Shown here piece by piece: positions 7,475 to 15,679 of a DNA stretch of 64,000 nt. The DNA is from Streptomyces sp. ISL-87 (GTDB taxonomy: Bacteria > Actinomycetota > Actinomycetes > Streptomycetales > Streptomycetaceae). The stretch's first letter is position 1; every line of letters starts with the position of its first letter. A program made the position numbers and the translations under genes. The notes below the pieces were generated by a model that worked only from the letters and a program-made list of their open reading frames with translations, did no database searches and had not been told where the DNA came from. Location of the stretch: contig NZ_JAGGOY010000028.1 in the NCBI RefSeq assembly GCF_018614095.1, positions 1 through 64,000 of the forward strand, written 5' to 3'.

Positions 7475-8955
7475 GGCAGCGGGTTCACGTTCAGATCCCC
7501 GAACGCCAGGGGCCGCTCCCGCCGGCCCGACTCGAAGGGGATCCGGCCGTAGCGCGGGTTGCCTAGGCCCGGCGCCTGCGGCGGATACGGCGGGCTCAGT
7601 TCCGGCATGACCACCTTCATCAGGCTGGTGTGCCGGAACTGCGGCAGGGAGAAGTCGAACGCGATCGGATCCCAGCCGCGCTCCCCGAGCATCGCCATCA
7701 GCGCGTCCCAGCGCTGCTCCGGCGTCTGTCCGCCCTGGCGCCGGGGCAGCTCGGACAGCGGTATCTCCTTGCCGCCGTCGTAGAACCAGGAGACCCGGTC
7801 CCGGTTCTCCTCGAAGCCGTAGAAGGGGATGACCTGGATGTAGTTGCTGAAGTCGGCCGGCTGCGCGTCCTTGCCGATGGCGAACTGGCGCCCGAACGCC
7901 TCCGTGAACTCCCAGTCCGGAGTGGCCAGCGCTATGCGCAGACTCCGTTCGGCCTGGGCGTACTCGGTCAGGGCGGACAGCATCGCCTCCTCGGTGTCGT
8001 CGCTCACACCGCCGCCCGCGAAGTAGCTGTAGCGGCGCAGCCAGCCGGCCCGCTCGATCGCCGTGACCACCGGATACTCGTGCAGGTCCAGGTTGTGCAG
8101 GTAGAAGTTGATGTCTCCGGGCTGCTCACCGGCCGTCTCCAGCAGTCGCCGCAGCGGCCGGTTCTTCAGCGGCCGGTCGATGACCACCCGGTCGAGCGGG
8201 ACGCCTCCGTACCACCGCAGGTTGACCGCGTCGCGCTCGAACAGCTCCAGCACGCCGTGCATCAGGGCGTCGCGCCTGCTGATGTGGCTGGCCAGCCCGC
8301 CGCTCGGAGCGAGCCCGATCATCGGTTCGTCGGCGCCGCGCAGGTAGAAGAGCATCACCAGCTGCGCCGGTACGTAGACCTCCTCGCCCGAACGCAGCCG
8401 CCGCCCGGGGATCCAGCCCAGCTCGGTGTCCTCGGTCCACGCCTCGTACAACGGGTCGGTGGCCAGCTGTTCGGGTGCGAAGACGGGGAACTGCTCCGGG
8501 TGCAGGCACGGTACGCCCTTGCCGGTCAGGGTGCGGTACGAGCCCGTCAGGATTTGGTCCATGTGGGTCAGGTAGGCGAGGGAGCCCAGGACGCGCTCCA
8601 CGGCCTCGCCCACCGACGATGCCGTGGTGCCGAACAGATCATGGCCCTTGCCGCCGCCGTAGACCTGGCTGCCGAAACCGGTGCTGAACCCGGGCAGGCC
8701 CAGCAGCCGGCTCATCACGTGGTCCAGGTCGAAGTACTGGCCGTGCGCGACGTACATCGGTTTGCCGAGGCCCGAACGGAAGTACGTGGTGAAGGTGCGC
8801 AGCGGTCCGTGCGGGTGGTAGTAGTCGAGGACTTCGTTGATCGCGCCGAACTCGACGTCGTTCAGAGCCGGTTTGAGCAGCCGGTCCCGGTGGTTGAGCC
8901 ATTGGCTGCTGAGCGGCGGCCTCGCGGTCGCTCCGGCACGGGTCGGTGTGCTCAT
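7465..8955 (-). CDS. YcaO-domain cyclodehydratase (TOMM D protein)
   Basis: A 496-residue YcaO protein. YcaO enzymes use ATP to activate peptide amide backbones so that Cys, Ser and Thr side chains close into thiazolines and oxazolines. Visible features include FRSGLGKPMYVAHGQYFDLDHVMSR, the ATP-site segments ISRRDALMHGVLELFERDAVNLRWYGG and SALTEYAQAERSLRIAL, and the extreme C-terminus PLPYP. The last matches the PxPxP tail that is important in azole-forming YcaO proteins. Its partner is the separate C protein at 14.6-15.6 kb, so this is a split C/D system. The ATG overlaps the permease stop as ATGA. It is the last gene of the operon. Confidence 0.92.
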   Translation of the reverse strand: MSTPTRAGATARPPLSSQWLNHRDRLLKPALNDVEFGAINEVLDYYHPHGPLRTFTTYFRSGLGKPMYVAHGQYFDLDHVMSRLLGLPGFSTGFGSQVYGGGKGHDLFGTTASSVGEAVERVLGSLAYLTHMDQILTGSYRTLTGKGVPCLHPEQFPVFAPEQLATDPLYEAWTEDTELGWIPGRRLRSGEEVYVPAQLVMLFYLRGADEPMIGLAPSGGLASHISRRDALMHGVLELFERDAVNLRWYGGVPLDRVVIDRPLKNRPLRRLLETAGEQPGDINFYLHNLDLHEYPVVTAIERAGWLRRYSYFAGGGVSDDTEEAMLSALTEYAQAERSLRIALATPDWEFTEAFGRQFAIGKDAQPADFSNYIQVIPFYGFEENRDRVSWFYDGGKEIPLSELPRRQGGQTPEQRWDALMAMLGERGWDPIAFDFSLPQFRHTSLMKVVMPELSPPYPPQAPGLGNPRYGRIPFESGRRERPLAFGDLNVNPLPYP

Positions 8956-9743
8956 CGGGTTCCTTCCCAGGTGGATTTGCGACGGGCGATCCAGACGATG
9001 ACTCCTGCCGCGGCCAGCACCAGGGCGAGCTTCGGCAGTTCGGAGACCATGGACCGGCCCAGATAGGCATCGACGGAGGCGTCGATGACGGGCGACATGG
9101 GGTTGACGGCGGTGATGGCGCGGAGCCAGCCGGGGAACGAGTCGCGGGGGATGGCCGCGCCCGACCCCATGAACATGATGAAGAACAGCCCGGTCCCGGT
9201 GATCTGCACGCTCCGCGCGGGCAGATCGAGGCTTCCGAGCAGCACCCCGGTGGCGAAGGTGAAGGCGAGACCGACCAGGACGGCGAGCGCGAACTGCACG
9301 GGCGAGGCCAGCAGGACCCCGTAGGAGACGGCCACCACGGCGAGCAACGTCCCGGTGGCCACGGCGAACATCAACAGCCCCACCACCACCTGCGAGAGCC
9401 AGAACCACCACATCGGCGCCGGCGCCAGCCGGTAGCGGCGCAGTACCCCGCTCGCCCGGCACTCGGCGATGTTGATCGCGACGCCGAGCACCCCGAGGTT
9501 CACCGCGATGGTGACGACGATGTGCGCCACGTACTCGTCGATGTAGCGCACCCCGTCGGTGGTTTCCGTGCCGTACACGACGCCCAGGAACAGCAGCATC
9601 GCCATGGGGAAGACCATGGTGAAGAAGATGGCGGCCGGTTCCCGCAGGAACAGCAGGATCTCGACGCGGCACAGCCGTCCCAGCCCGCGCGGCGCACGGC
9701 GGGCCGGGGGGACGACCGGCGCCGGGATGTCAGTGGTGCTCAT
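8952..9743 (-). CDS. ABC-2 type transporter permease
   Basis: A 263-residue membrane protein with about six transmembrane helices (for example AIFFTMVFPMAMLLFLGVVYG, VVGLLMFAVATGTLLAVVAV, FALAVLVGLAFTFATGVLLG) and the ABC-2 family segment PARSVQITGTGLFFIMFMGSGAAIP. The central amphipathic stretch NIAECRASGVLRRYRLAPAPM is the coupling region typical of drug and peptide exporters. It pairs with the ATPase directly upstream (14-base gene overlap) and is followed by the YcaO gene with a 4-base overlap. It most likely exports, or gives immunity to, the modified peptide. Confidence 0.9.
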   Translation of the reverse strand: MSTTDIPAPVVPPARRAPRGLGRLCRVEILLFLREPAAIFFTMVFPMAMLLFLGVVYGTETTDGVRYIDEYVAHIVVTIAVNLGVLGVAINIAECRASGVLRRYRLAPAPMWWFWLSQVVVGLLMFAVATGTLLAVVAVSYGVLLASPVQFALAVLVGLAFTFATGVLLGSLDLPARSVQITGTGLFFIMFMGSGAAIPRDSFPGWLRAITAVNPMSPVIDASVDAYLGRSMVSELPKLALVLAAAGVIVWIARRKSTWEGTR

Positions 9744-10701
9744 ACGTCGTCCCCGTCCGGGTCAGATAGAGGTCCTCCAGGTCGGTGGGGCCGGTGGAGA
9801 CCGCGGCCAGGACGGGGCGCACCTCGTCCGGGCCGGGCCCCTCGGGCCCCGGCGGCGCGTCCAGGCAGGTGCGCAGCACGGCGAGCGCCCGCTCGGCGAA
9901 ACCCTCCCCGCCGTACGCGTAGTGGATGCCCGCCACCACCCGCGAGGCCGCCCAGCCCGGTACCCGGCGCAGCACACCGTCCGTCCAGGGCCGGTCGGGC
10001 AGCCGGATGCGCGTGGTGAGTCCGGCGGCGCCGAGCAGCTCGCCGACGGGGCCCTCCGCCGCGATCCGGCCCCCGTCGAGGACGTACACCCGGTGGCAGC
10101 GGCTTTCCGCCTCGTGCAGATCGTGTGTGGCCAGCAGGACGGCCGTGCCGGGGCCGGTGAGCTGCTCCAGCATTCCCCACATCTCCAGGCGGGCATGCGG
10201 GTCAAGGCCGCTCGTCGGCTCGTCCAGCAGCAGTACGGGTGGGCGGCCCACCAGCGCCAGGGCGAGGGTGAGGCGGCGCTTCTGCCCGCCGGAGAGCTTC
10301 CGGTAGAACACCCTGCGCTGCGCGGTCAGACCGATCCGCTTCAGCAGGTCCGCGGTCTCCCACGGGTCGTCGTAGAAGCCCGCGAACAGCTCCAGTACCT
10401 CACCGACGCGCAGGCGCTCGGCGATGCTGGACTCCTGGAGCTGCGCTCCGAAGGCGAGGTGGTAGGCGCCGGGCCCGGCCGCGCGGGTCAGCCCGGCGAT
10501 GGTGACCGTGCCGCGGTCCGGCCGGCGGATCCCCTCCACGCACTCCAGGAACGTGGTCTTGCCCGCGCCGTTGGGCCCCACGAGGCCCACGATCTCGCCC
10601 CGGTGGACCCGTACGGACACCCCCTGGAGCACGGGCTTGTCGCCGTAGCTCTTGTACAGCCCGGCCGCGTCCAGCAGTACGGCCGTTTCCTTCGTCGTCA
10701 T
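9730..10701 (-). CDS. ABC transporter ATP-binding protein
   Basis: A 323-residue ATPase with every expected motif: Walker A GPNGAGKT, Q-loop near FGAQLQESS, signature LSGGQKRR, Walker B VLLLDEPTSGLD and the switch His in LLATHDLHEAE. The C-terminal extension is typical of DrrA/CcmA-like exporters paired with an ABC-2 permease. AGGAG stands eight bases upstream of the ATG. The start overlaps the stop of the amidohydrolase-like gene as ATGA, and the end overlaps the permease start. It powers export of, or resistance to, the TOMM product. Confidence 0.92.
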   Translation of the reverse strand: MTTKETAVLLDAAGLYKSYGDKPVLQGVSVRVHRGEIVGLVGPNGAGKTTFLECVEGIRRPDRGTVTIAGLTRAAGPGAYHLAFGAQLQESSIAERLRVGEVLELFAGFYDDPWETADLLKRIGLTAQRRVFYRKLSGGQKRRLTLALALVGRPPVLLLDEPTSGLDPHARLEMWGMLEQLTGPGTAVLLATHDLHEAESRCHRVYVLDGGRIAAEGPVGELLGAAGLTTRIRLPDRPWTDGVLRRVPGWAASRVVAGIHYAYGGEGFAERALAVLRTCLDAPPGPEGPGPDEVRPVLAAVSTGPTDLEDLYLTRTGTTYEHH

Positions 10702-12011
10702 GGACGTGTCTCCTGTGGATCGAGCCGTGGGCGGGCGAGCGTCCGAGCCGCCGCGGGCAGTGCGGCGAGGGCCGGCAGCGTGTCCAGGGCGCCGGACAGC
10801 GCCAGGACTCCGGTGGCCCACGGGGATGCGGCCCGCGCCCGTCCGGCGAGCGTGTCGACGGCGCCGCCCGTCGCCGCCGTCAGGACCGCCCGGCGGGGTA
10901 TCCCCGCCCTTTCCCACCAGGACAGTTCGTCGTACAGCCCGTAGCCGGGCACCAGGCTCAGGCCGAGCGCGTCACTGCCCGGGAGCAGCGTCATGCCGCT
11001 CGCGTGCGCGGTCGCCAGCGCCTCCAGCAGGAACGACCAGCCGTCGTCGAACTCCTTGCGGGCCGGGCCCTTCAGGGTTTCGAAGCCGAAGTGCTCGCGG
11101 GCGTACTTGCGTCCGAAGACCAGGCCCGGCCCGCGCATGTCCAGCAGGTACTGGTGGAAAGGCGCCAGCGGCACCAGCCGGTCCAGCCGCGGCTCGGCCA
11201 CCGCCTCGTCGAGCAGCGCCGACCTGCGCCGGGCGTGCAGCAGCGGGACGAGGGCCACGCCGTGGCCGGCCAGGACCCGCAGCCGTTCGCACGCCGCGCG
11301 CCGCACCGCCGGATCGGCGAAGGCCCGTACCAGCGCGGCCGGTGAGGGACCGCCGCCGCTCCCACCCGGCCCGGCGGCGGGCGCCCCGAGCAGACAGCGC
11401 GGCAGGTCACGCAGGATGCGTACGCCCGCCTTCGCCGCCTCGACGGCGTCCGTACGCCCCGGCCGGTGCGTCACCGGCATTCCGTGCTCCCGTGCCGCGA
11501 CGACCACCTTGCCGAGGAGACGGGCGTCGAGCGAGGGGCCGGTGCTCACCCCGCACGCCCCGTCCGCGGCGAGTCCGGCCACGGCGCGCCGGGCTGCGTC
11601 CGCCCCGAGCACCAGCCGGGTCGCCGTCGTCGCGACGGGCGGACCGTCGAGAACGGGCCCGGTCCACAGCAGCGACGGACCGTCCCCCGCGCCGAGTTCG
11701 GCCAGAGCGGCGCAGGGCTCGGTGTGGCCGCCCACGTCGAGGACCATGCCGACGCCCGCCTCCGCGGCCAGCTCCAGGCAGGCCCGGTGGGGTGCGAGGG
11801 CGTCGCCTGTGATCACGCGGTTGAAGTAGCCGGTGACGCGGGCGCAGGAGTCCACGAGTCCCGGCAGCAGAGTGCCGTGCCGCTCCACCGGGTGACCCGG
11901 CGGCGCGGCGCCCGTGCCCCAGTCGGTCACCTGCCCGTCGGCCACGAGGATCCAGCCGTCAGCCAGCCACCGGCGGCCGTCGCACAGCAGCGGGGCCGTG
12001 TGCACCGTCAT
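10698..12011 (-). CDS. Amidohydrolase-like protein lacking the HxH metal motif
   Basis: A protein of 437 residues with the fold signature of the amidohydrolase superfamily. It has an N-terminal beta-sandwich (WILVADGQVTDWG), then GTLLPGLVD where the family normally continues with A/T-HxH. Here the residues are SCAR, so both metal-binding His are absent. Other family landmarks remain: a His in MPVTHRPG, the late Asp in LLPGSDALG and the C-terminal ELSWWERAGIPRRAVLTAAT. It may be a non-catalytic scaffold or use altered chemistry. The ATG at 12011 (GTG at 12014 also possible) follows GGAAGGAGG. It overlaps the CPBP protease gene by about 50 bases and the ATPase gene by 4. Its role in the peptide pathway is unknown. 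Confidence 0.75.
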   Translation of the reverse strand: MTVHTAPLLCDGRRWLADGWILVADGQVTDWGTGAAPPGHPVERHGTLLPGLVDSCARVTGYFNRVITGDALAPHRACLELAAEAGVGMVLDVGGHTEPCAALAELGAGDGPSLLWTGPVLDGPPVATTATRLVLGADAARRAVAGLAADGACGVSTGPSLDARLLGKVVVAAREHGMPVTHRPGRTDAVEAAKAGVRILRDLPRCLLGAPAAGPGGSGGGPSPAALVRAFADPAVRRAACERLRVLAGHGVALVPLLHARRRSALLDEAVAEPRLDRLVPLAPFHQYLLDMRGPGLVFGRKYAREHFGFETLKGPARKEFDDGWSFLLEALATAHASGMTLLPGSDALGLSLVPGYGLYDELSWWERAGIPRRAVLTAATGGAVDTLAGRARAASPWATGVLALSGALDTLPALAALPAAARTLARPRLDPQETRP

Positions 12012-12807
12012 CACCGCTCCCTCCTTCCGAGGTGTCGGGGCCGCCGTGACGCGCCATGCGCCGGCAGGCCAATAACTGGAACACCAGATGGGCGGTCAGG
12101 GCCGGCAGCAGGGATCCCGCGGCCACCGCCAAACCGCCCCACACCAGGCCGTGCACCGTCTTCGCCGGTACGGCCCGAAGCCCGAACGAGGCGTGGTGCA
12201 CGCCGAACAGCACCGCCTGGAGCACGAGCGCCGCCCACAGCGGGACGGCGTCCCGCAGCCCTTCGAGGAGGTAGCCGCGGAACAGCACCTCTTCCGCGGC
12301 CGCGGTGACCAGCCCGAGGGCGAGGAGTGCCCGCGGGCTGCGCGCCCACGCCCCGGCGGCGCGCATGCCCACGGCCTCGCCGGGCACCTCGCCGGGCACC
12401 TCGCCGGGCACCTCGCCGGGCACCTCGCCGGGCACCGCGGCCGCCGCCGGGAGGGTGGCGCGGTTCACCGCGCGCTGGGAGAGCGCCAGTTCACCGACGT
12501 AGCCGGCGGTTCCCGCCACGACCGCGCCGAGCACCGTCGCACCGAGGGTCCAGGCCACGTCCGCAGCGATCGGCTGCTCGGGCCACAGGCCGAGTTCGTG
12601 CGGATCGAGCCCGGTCAGCGCCGCGGCCAGCAGTGCCACCGCGGCGACGGTGCCCGCATACAGTACGGGCGCCGTCCGCTCGACCGCCCGACGCGGGCCG
12701 GAGCCGCCGGGCGCGGCAGGTCCGTAGCGCATGCGCACCGCGACCACCGCCGCGAGCAGCAGCGCGAACACCGGCAGGACGGCGACGACCAGCAGTAGCC
12801 GCCCCAT
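11959..12807 (-). CDS. CPBP family intramembrane metalloprotease (SagE-like)
   Basis: A 282-residue membrane protein of the CPBP/CAAX (ABI) family. The metal site is visible: EEVLFRGYLLEG (EExxxR motif), FGVHHASFG and the last motif HLVFQLL. About seven hydrophobic helices surround it. In TOMM clusters such as streptolysin S this family (SagE) is tied to leader removal or immunity, so leader processing is the likely job. Oddly, the loop before the catalytic helix carries the tetrapeptide PGEV repeated (residues about 125-145), encoded by five perfect 12-base repeats. The gene lies between the SagB-like oxidase and the amidohydrolase-like gene. Confidence 0.85.
   Translation of the reverse strand: MGRLLLVVAVLPVFALLLAAVVAVRMRYGPAAPGGSGPRRAVERTAPVLYAGTVAAVALLAAALTGLDPHELGLWPEQPIAADVAWTLGATVLGAVVAGTAGYVGELALSQRAVNRATLPAAAAVPGEVPGEVPGEVPGEVPGEAVGMRAAGAWARSPRALLALGLVTAAAEEVLFRGYLLEGLRDAVPLWAALVLQAVLFGVHHASFGLRAVPAKTVHGLVWGGLAVAAGSLLPALTAHLVFQLLACRRMARHGGPDTSEGGSGDDGAHGPAAVRRPPVAG
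12376..12435. repeat. Five perfect 12-bp tandem repeats inside the CPBP gene
   Basis: CTCGCCGGGCAC occurs five times head to tail without a mismatch. On the coding (minus) strand it encodes the PGEV repeats. Because the unit is a multiple of three, copy-number change would lengthen or shorten the loop without breaking the frame. Confidence 0.9.
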
Positions 12808-12811
12808 CCGG

Positions 12812-13732
12812 TCACCGCCCGCCGGGCAGGCCGCAGGCGAACATCAGCGAGACGAACGAGTCCCTGCCGTCCAGCCGCAGCAGATCGTTGGCCGCGTCGT
12901 CGTCGAAGGCCGCCACCGCGCAGGTGTTCAGCCCGAGCGCGGTGGCCACCAGGTAGAGGTTCTGGGTCATGACGCCCAGGTCCACATGAACGTAGCGGTA
13001 GGAGCGGACGCCGTACTTCCACTCCACTCGGGGCATGTCGACCGCGAGGAACAACACGGCCGGTGCGTGGAACATCCAGTCCGCCGCGATCCCCGCCTCG
13101 GTGACCTTGCCGCGCATGTTGCCCGAGTCGACGCGCACGAGATCCGGTGCCGACGGGCGGTAGCGGTACAGACCCTGCTCCAGCCCGTCGACCGCGTTCG
13201 CCACGACGTACAGGTCGATCGGTGCCAGCCCGCCCGCCGACGGAGCGCGGCGCACCGGGAAGTCGCGCACGTTGTAGCCGGACCGGTGCCCGTGGATGCC
13301 CGCGGCCTGCTCCAAGAGGGCCGCCAGGACGGCGAACTCCATCGGCCGGGCGGCGAACGTCGTGCTCGAATGGCGCTGTTCGATCGCGGCTGCGAGCGTG
13401 ATGTCCGGCAGCGGACGCGGCTCGGGCAGCGGCACCGCGGACAGCCCGGCCGACGGCGGTTCCGCCGGCCGGGGCCGCGCCGACTGGAGCGCCCGCGGGT
13501 CGATCATGTCGTCGCACACGCCCGACCGCAGCCTGCGGTGCAGCAGGTCGCGCACCCGCAGCGGCGGGTCCTCGGGGTCCGCGGCCGCGCCGGTGAGCAG
13601 GCTGCGGACGGCGGGCAGGTCGCAGGGCCGGGTGCCCAGTGCGGCCGCCAGCTCCTCGTCGGACGTCCCGTCCTGCGTCAGGGCAGGGGCGGGGGCCGGT
13701 GGAGCCTGCCGGGTCTGGGGAGCCGTCGTCAT
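12812..13732 (-). CDS. SagB-type nitroreductase-fold dehydrogenase
   Basis: A 306-residue FMN oxidoreductase of the SagB/ThcOx group, which oxidises azolines to aromatic azoles. Landmarks are AIEQRHSSTTFAARPMEF (FMN-binding Arg/Ser region), RAPSAGGLAPIDLYVV, and the C-terminal half PRVEWKYGVRSYRYVHVDLGVMTQNLYLVATALGLNTCAVAAFDDDAANDLLRLDG, which carries the family's typical helix and loop. The start follows GGAGGT and overlaps the upstream gene by four bases. The upstream gene encodes a second protein with the same C-terminal pattern, so the two could form a heterodimer. Confidence 0.88.
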   Translation of the reverse strand: MTTAPQTRQAPPAPAPALTQDGTSDEELAAALGTRPCDLPAVRSLLTGAAADPEDPPLRVRDLLHRRLRSGVCDDMIDPRALQSARPRPAEPPSAGLSAVPLPEPRPLPDITLAAAIEQRHSSTTFAARPMEFAVLAALLEQAAGIHGHRSGYNVRDFPVRRAPSAGGLAPIDLYVVANAVDGLEQGLYRYRPSAPDLVRVDSGNMRGKVTEAGIAADWMFHAPAVLFLAVDMPRVEWKYGVRSYRYVHVDLGVMTQNLYLVATALGLNTCAVAAFDDDAANDLLRLDGRDSFVSLMFACGLPGGR

Positions 13733-14571
13733 GCGGGACCTCCGGTGTCGGTGTGTGCCGCCGCGCTCCGCTCCTCGGGGCCGGGCGGGCGCAGGACCAC
13801 CACCGCCAGGGCCGAGCGCTCCAGCCCGTCGCAGTGCAGCAGGGTGTCGAGTTCGTCGTCGTAGAAGTCCTGGACGGGCAGCGAGTCGTAGCCCGCCTGT
13901 GTGGCGAGTCCGCACAGCACGTCCAGCAGGACGCCCGCGTCCATGAGCATGCGGCGGTAACCGCGCGGACCACCGCCGAGCATGCTGCGCCAGGGCACAC
14001 CCGTGATGACGAGCGCGGCCTCGCCGGCCAGCAGGGCGTCGGCCGCGGGGCGGTCGGCCATGGCCGGGGCGAGCGCCGCCGGACCGTCCAGCAGGCGCTC
14101 CACCCACACGGCGTCCTCGCCCGGCTGCTGTCGGCACAGCGCGTCCGCGCCGACGACCATCAGGTCACAGCTGTAGAGCAGGGTCGCCATCCGGCCGCCC
14201 GAGCCGAACTGGGAGCACAACGCCGCCAGCCGGGTGGGCAGTTCACTGTGGGGCCGGCGAACCGTGTTGGACGGGCCGGTGAAGTCCTCCGGGCGGTGCT
14301 GTCCGCAACTGGTGAAGTACCAGCGGCGCACGGCCTCCTGCTCGGAGTCGGTCAGCCGGTGGTCGGGACGATGCCGGGACAGCCTGCTGTTGAGGTGGAA
14401 GAGCTCCGCGACGTCGTCCTGCTCAGGAGCGATGCGATTGATGAAACCCGCCGCCTTGCCGGGAGCCAGTTCGACGACGTTGGGGGAGGGGATGAGGGTC
14501 TGCTCCAGCGTGCGCCGCAGCAGGTGGTCGAGTCCCGGCGCGTACGCCGTGGTCTTGTCGACGGATGACAT
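13729..14571 (-). CDS. Second SagB-like (nitroreductase-fold) protein
   Basis: A 280-residue protein less conserved than its neighbour. Its second half follows the SagB/nitroreductase pattern (VVITGVPWRSMLG, GYRRMLMDAGVLLDVLCGLATQAGYDSLPVQDFYDDELDTLLHCDGLERSALAVVVL). The first half (LAPGKAAGFINRIAPEQDDVAELFHLNSRL) is like the N-terminal region of long SagB proteins. It looks like a partner or divergent copy of the dehydrogenase at 12.8-13.7 kb. The FMN-binding N-terminal Arg/Ser motif of that protein is not evident here, so this one may be structural. The 4-base overlap with the downstream gene and 24-base spacing to the C-protein gene place it firmly in the operon. Confidence 0.7.
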   Translation of the reverse strand: MSSVDKTTAYAPGLDHLLRRTLEQTLIPSPNVVELAPGKAAGFINRIAPEQDDVAELFHLNSRLSRHRPDHRLTDSEQEAVRRWYFTSCGQHRPEDFTGPSNTVRRPHSELPTRLAALCSQFGSGGRMATLLYSCDLMVVGADALCRQQPGEDAVWVERLLDGPAALAPAMADRPAADALLAGEAALVITGVPWRSMLGGGPRGYRRMLMDAGVLLDVLCGLATQAGYDSLPVQDFYDDELDTLLHCDGLERSALAVVVLRPPGPEERSAAAHTDTGGPA

Positions 14572-14595
14572 GGGTGGTGCCGCCTCCTCGCGGGC

Positions 14596-15606
14596 CTACA
14601 GGAAGGGGTGACGGAAGGAGGGGCGCTGCTCGGTACAGACCGGACAGCGCGGCAGGCGCAGCACGTGCTCCTGGGTGATCTCCAGCCGCTCGAAGTCGAC
14701 CCTGATCGCGCGCCCCACCAGGAAGCTGGCGCCGTCGACGAGGAACGGGGTGATGCCGATGGCCGCCCAGGACGCTCCCAGGGCCGCGTACGGTGCCAGC
14801 AACGGCGGGATGTCGTCGGCCGTGTGCTTCGCCAACTCCTCGCTGTACAGCTGGTATTCGCTGCGCAGCGCGCGGGAGGACTCGTGCTGGATCTCGTGCT
14901 CGTTGTAGCAGGGGGATTCGCCGGGCACGACCAGCGGACCGATGATCAGCTCGCTGCCGTCCGCGTACACGGGCAGCCAGGGGCGGCCTTCGGCCACCGC
15001 GGCCCTGTTGACCCGGTGGAGCAGGGAGGGGCGGAAGCCGTCGAGGGCGAGGACCAGGAGGTCGGAGCCGTCCAGCAGGTCCGCCAGCCGCTCGTCGTCC
15101 ACGTCCCCGGCAGGCAGTGCGGGGATCTCACCTACGCCGAGTTCCGTCAGCTGGGAGGTCAGCTGGGTGCCGATCGTGCCCAGGCCCATCACCGCCACGG
15201 ACGTCTCGGCCAGGGGCCGCACCGGCCGTCCGCCGATGATGCTGCGATACACGGCGAAGGTGCTGGAGTCCTCCGGCACCAGTACCCCGTCGTCCTTCAA
15301 CTGGTCGATCAGCGCGCCGAGTTCGTCCTGGTCCGCGCGGTCGGTGAAGGTGTCGAGGACCTCCTCGGGCCGCTGGGGGACCGCGAACCGCTGGAGCAGC
15401 GGCCCCAGGACCCGGTGCCTGCCGTCGTCGCGGAGCACGCGCGAGTAGCGCGACCGTGCGCCGTGCCGCAGCAGGACCTCGTCGTCGGTGCACTGGACCA
15501 TGGTCAGGTACGGGTTCCTCACGAGCCGGCCCTGTGCCTGCTGCGGCGCGCCCTGCGCCGGCGAGGTGGAGGCGGCCGGTACGCCGCCGTCGAGTGTTTC
15601 TGTCAC
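14596..15606 (-). CDS. TOMM C protein (SagC/ThiF-like, leader-binding)
   Basis: A 336-residue partner protein of the YcaO enzyme. The N-terminal 90 residues form the RiPP recognition element that binds the precursor leader. The middle is an E1/ThiF-like Rossmann region (SVAVMGLGTIGTQLTSQLTEL). The C-terminus carries CPVC (Cys321 and Cys324) followed by TEQRPSFRHPF, which resembles the zinc site of cyclodehydratase C proteins. The usual PCYxC pair is reduced to a single Cys in PCYNEHE, so zinc binding may be altered. The gene directly follows the precursor gene after a hairpin. Together with the YcaO protein it should form the cyclodehydratase. Confidence 0.9.
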   Translation of the reverse strand: MTETLDGGVPAASTSPAQGAPQQAQGRLVRNPYLTMVQCTDDEVLLRHGARSRYSRVLRDDGRHRVLGPLLQRFAVPQRPEEVLDTFTDRADQDELGALIDQLKDDGVLVPEDSSTFAVYRSIIGGRPVRPLAETSVAVMGLGTIGTQLTSQLTELGVGEIPALPAGDVDDERLADLLDGSDLLVLALDGFRPSLLHRVNRAAVAEGRPWLPVYADGSELIIGPLVVPGESPCYNEHEIQHESSRALRSEYQLYSEELAKHTADDIPPLLAPYAALGASWAAIGITPFLVDGASFLVGRAIRVDFERLEITQEHVLRLPRCPVCTEQRPSFRHPFL

Positions 15607-15639
15607 GGGTTCTCCTCAGTGGACTGCGCGGATGGGACA

Positions 15640-15673
15640 GCTGCCGGGGCCGGCGCGCGCCGGCCCCGGCAGC
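15640..15673. terminator. Long GC hairpin between precursor gene and biosynthetic genes
   Basis: A near-perfect 34-base palindrome (left arm CTGCCGGGGCCGGCGC, right arm its complement) begins seven bases after the precursor stop codon and ends 34 bases before the C-protein start. In RiPP operons such hairpins often act as partial terminators or mRNA stabilisers, so that precursor mRNA outnumbers enzyme mRNA. Confidence 0.7.
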
Positions 15674-15679
15674 CGGCCG

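Noticed and set aside
7630..9066. Long plus-strand frame opposite the YcaO gene
   Set aside because: Antisense to clear YcaO and permease sequence. No motif, and codon-position bias supports the minus strand.
12812..14137. Single longer SagB protein starting upstream of 13732
   Set aside because: The upstream part of that frame is Arg/Pro-rich nonsense inside the neighbouring gene. A good ribosome site supports the start at 13732.
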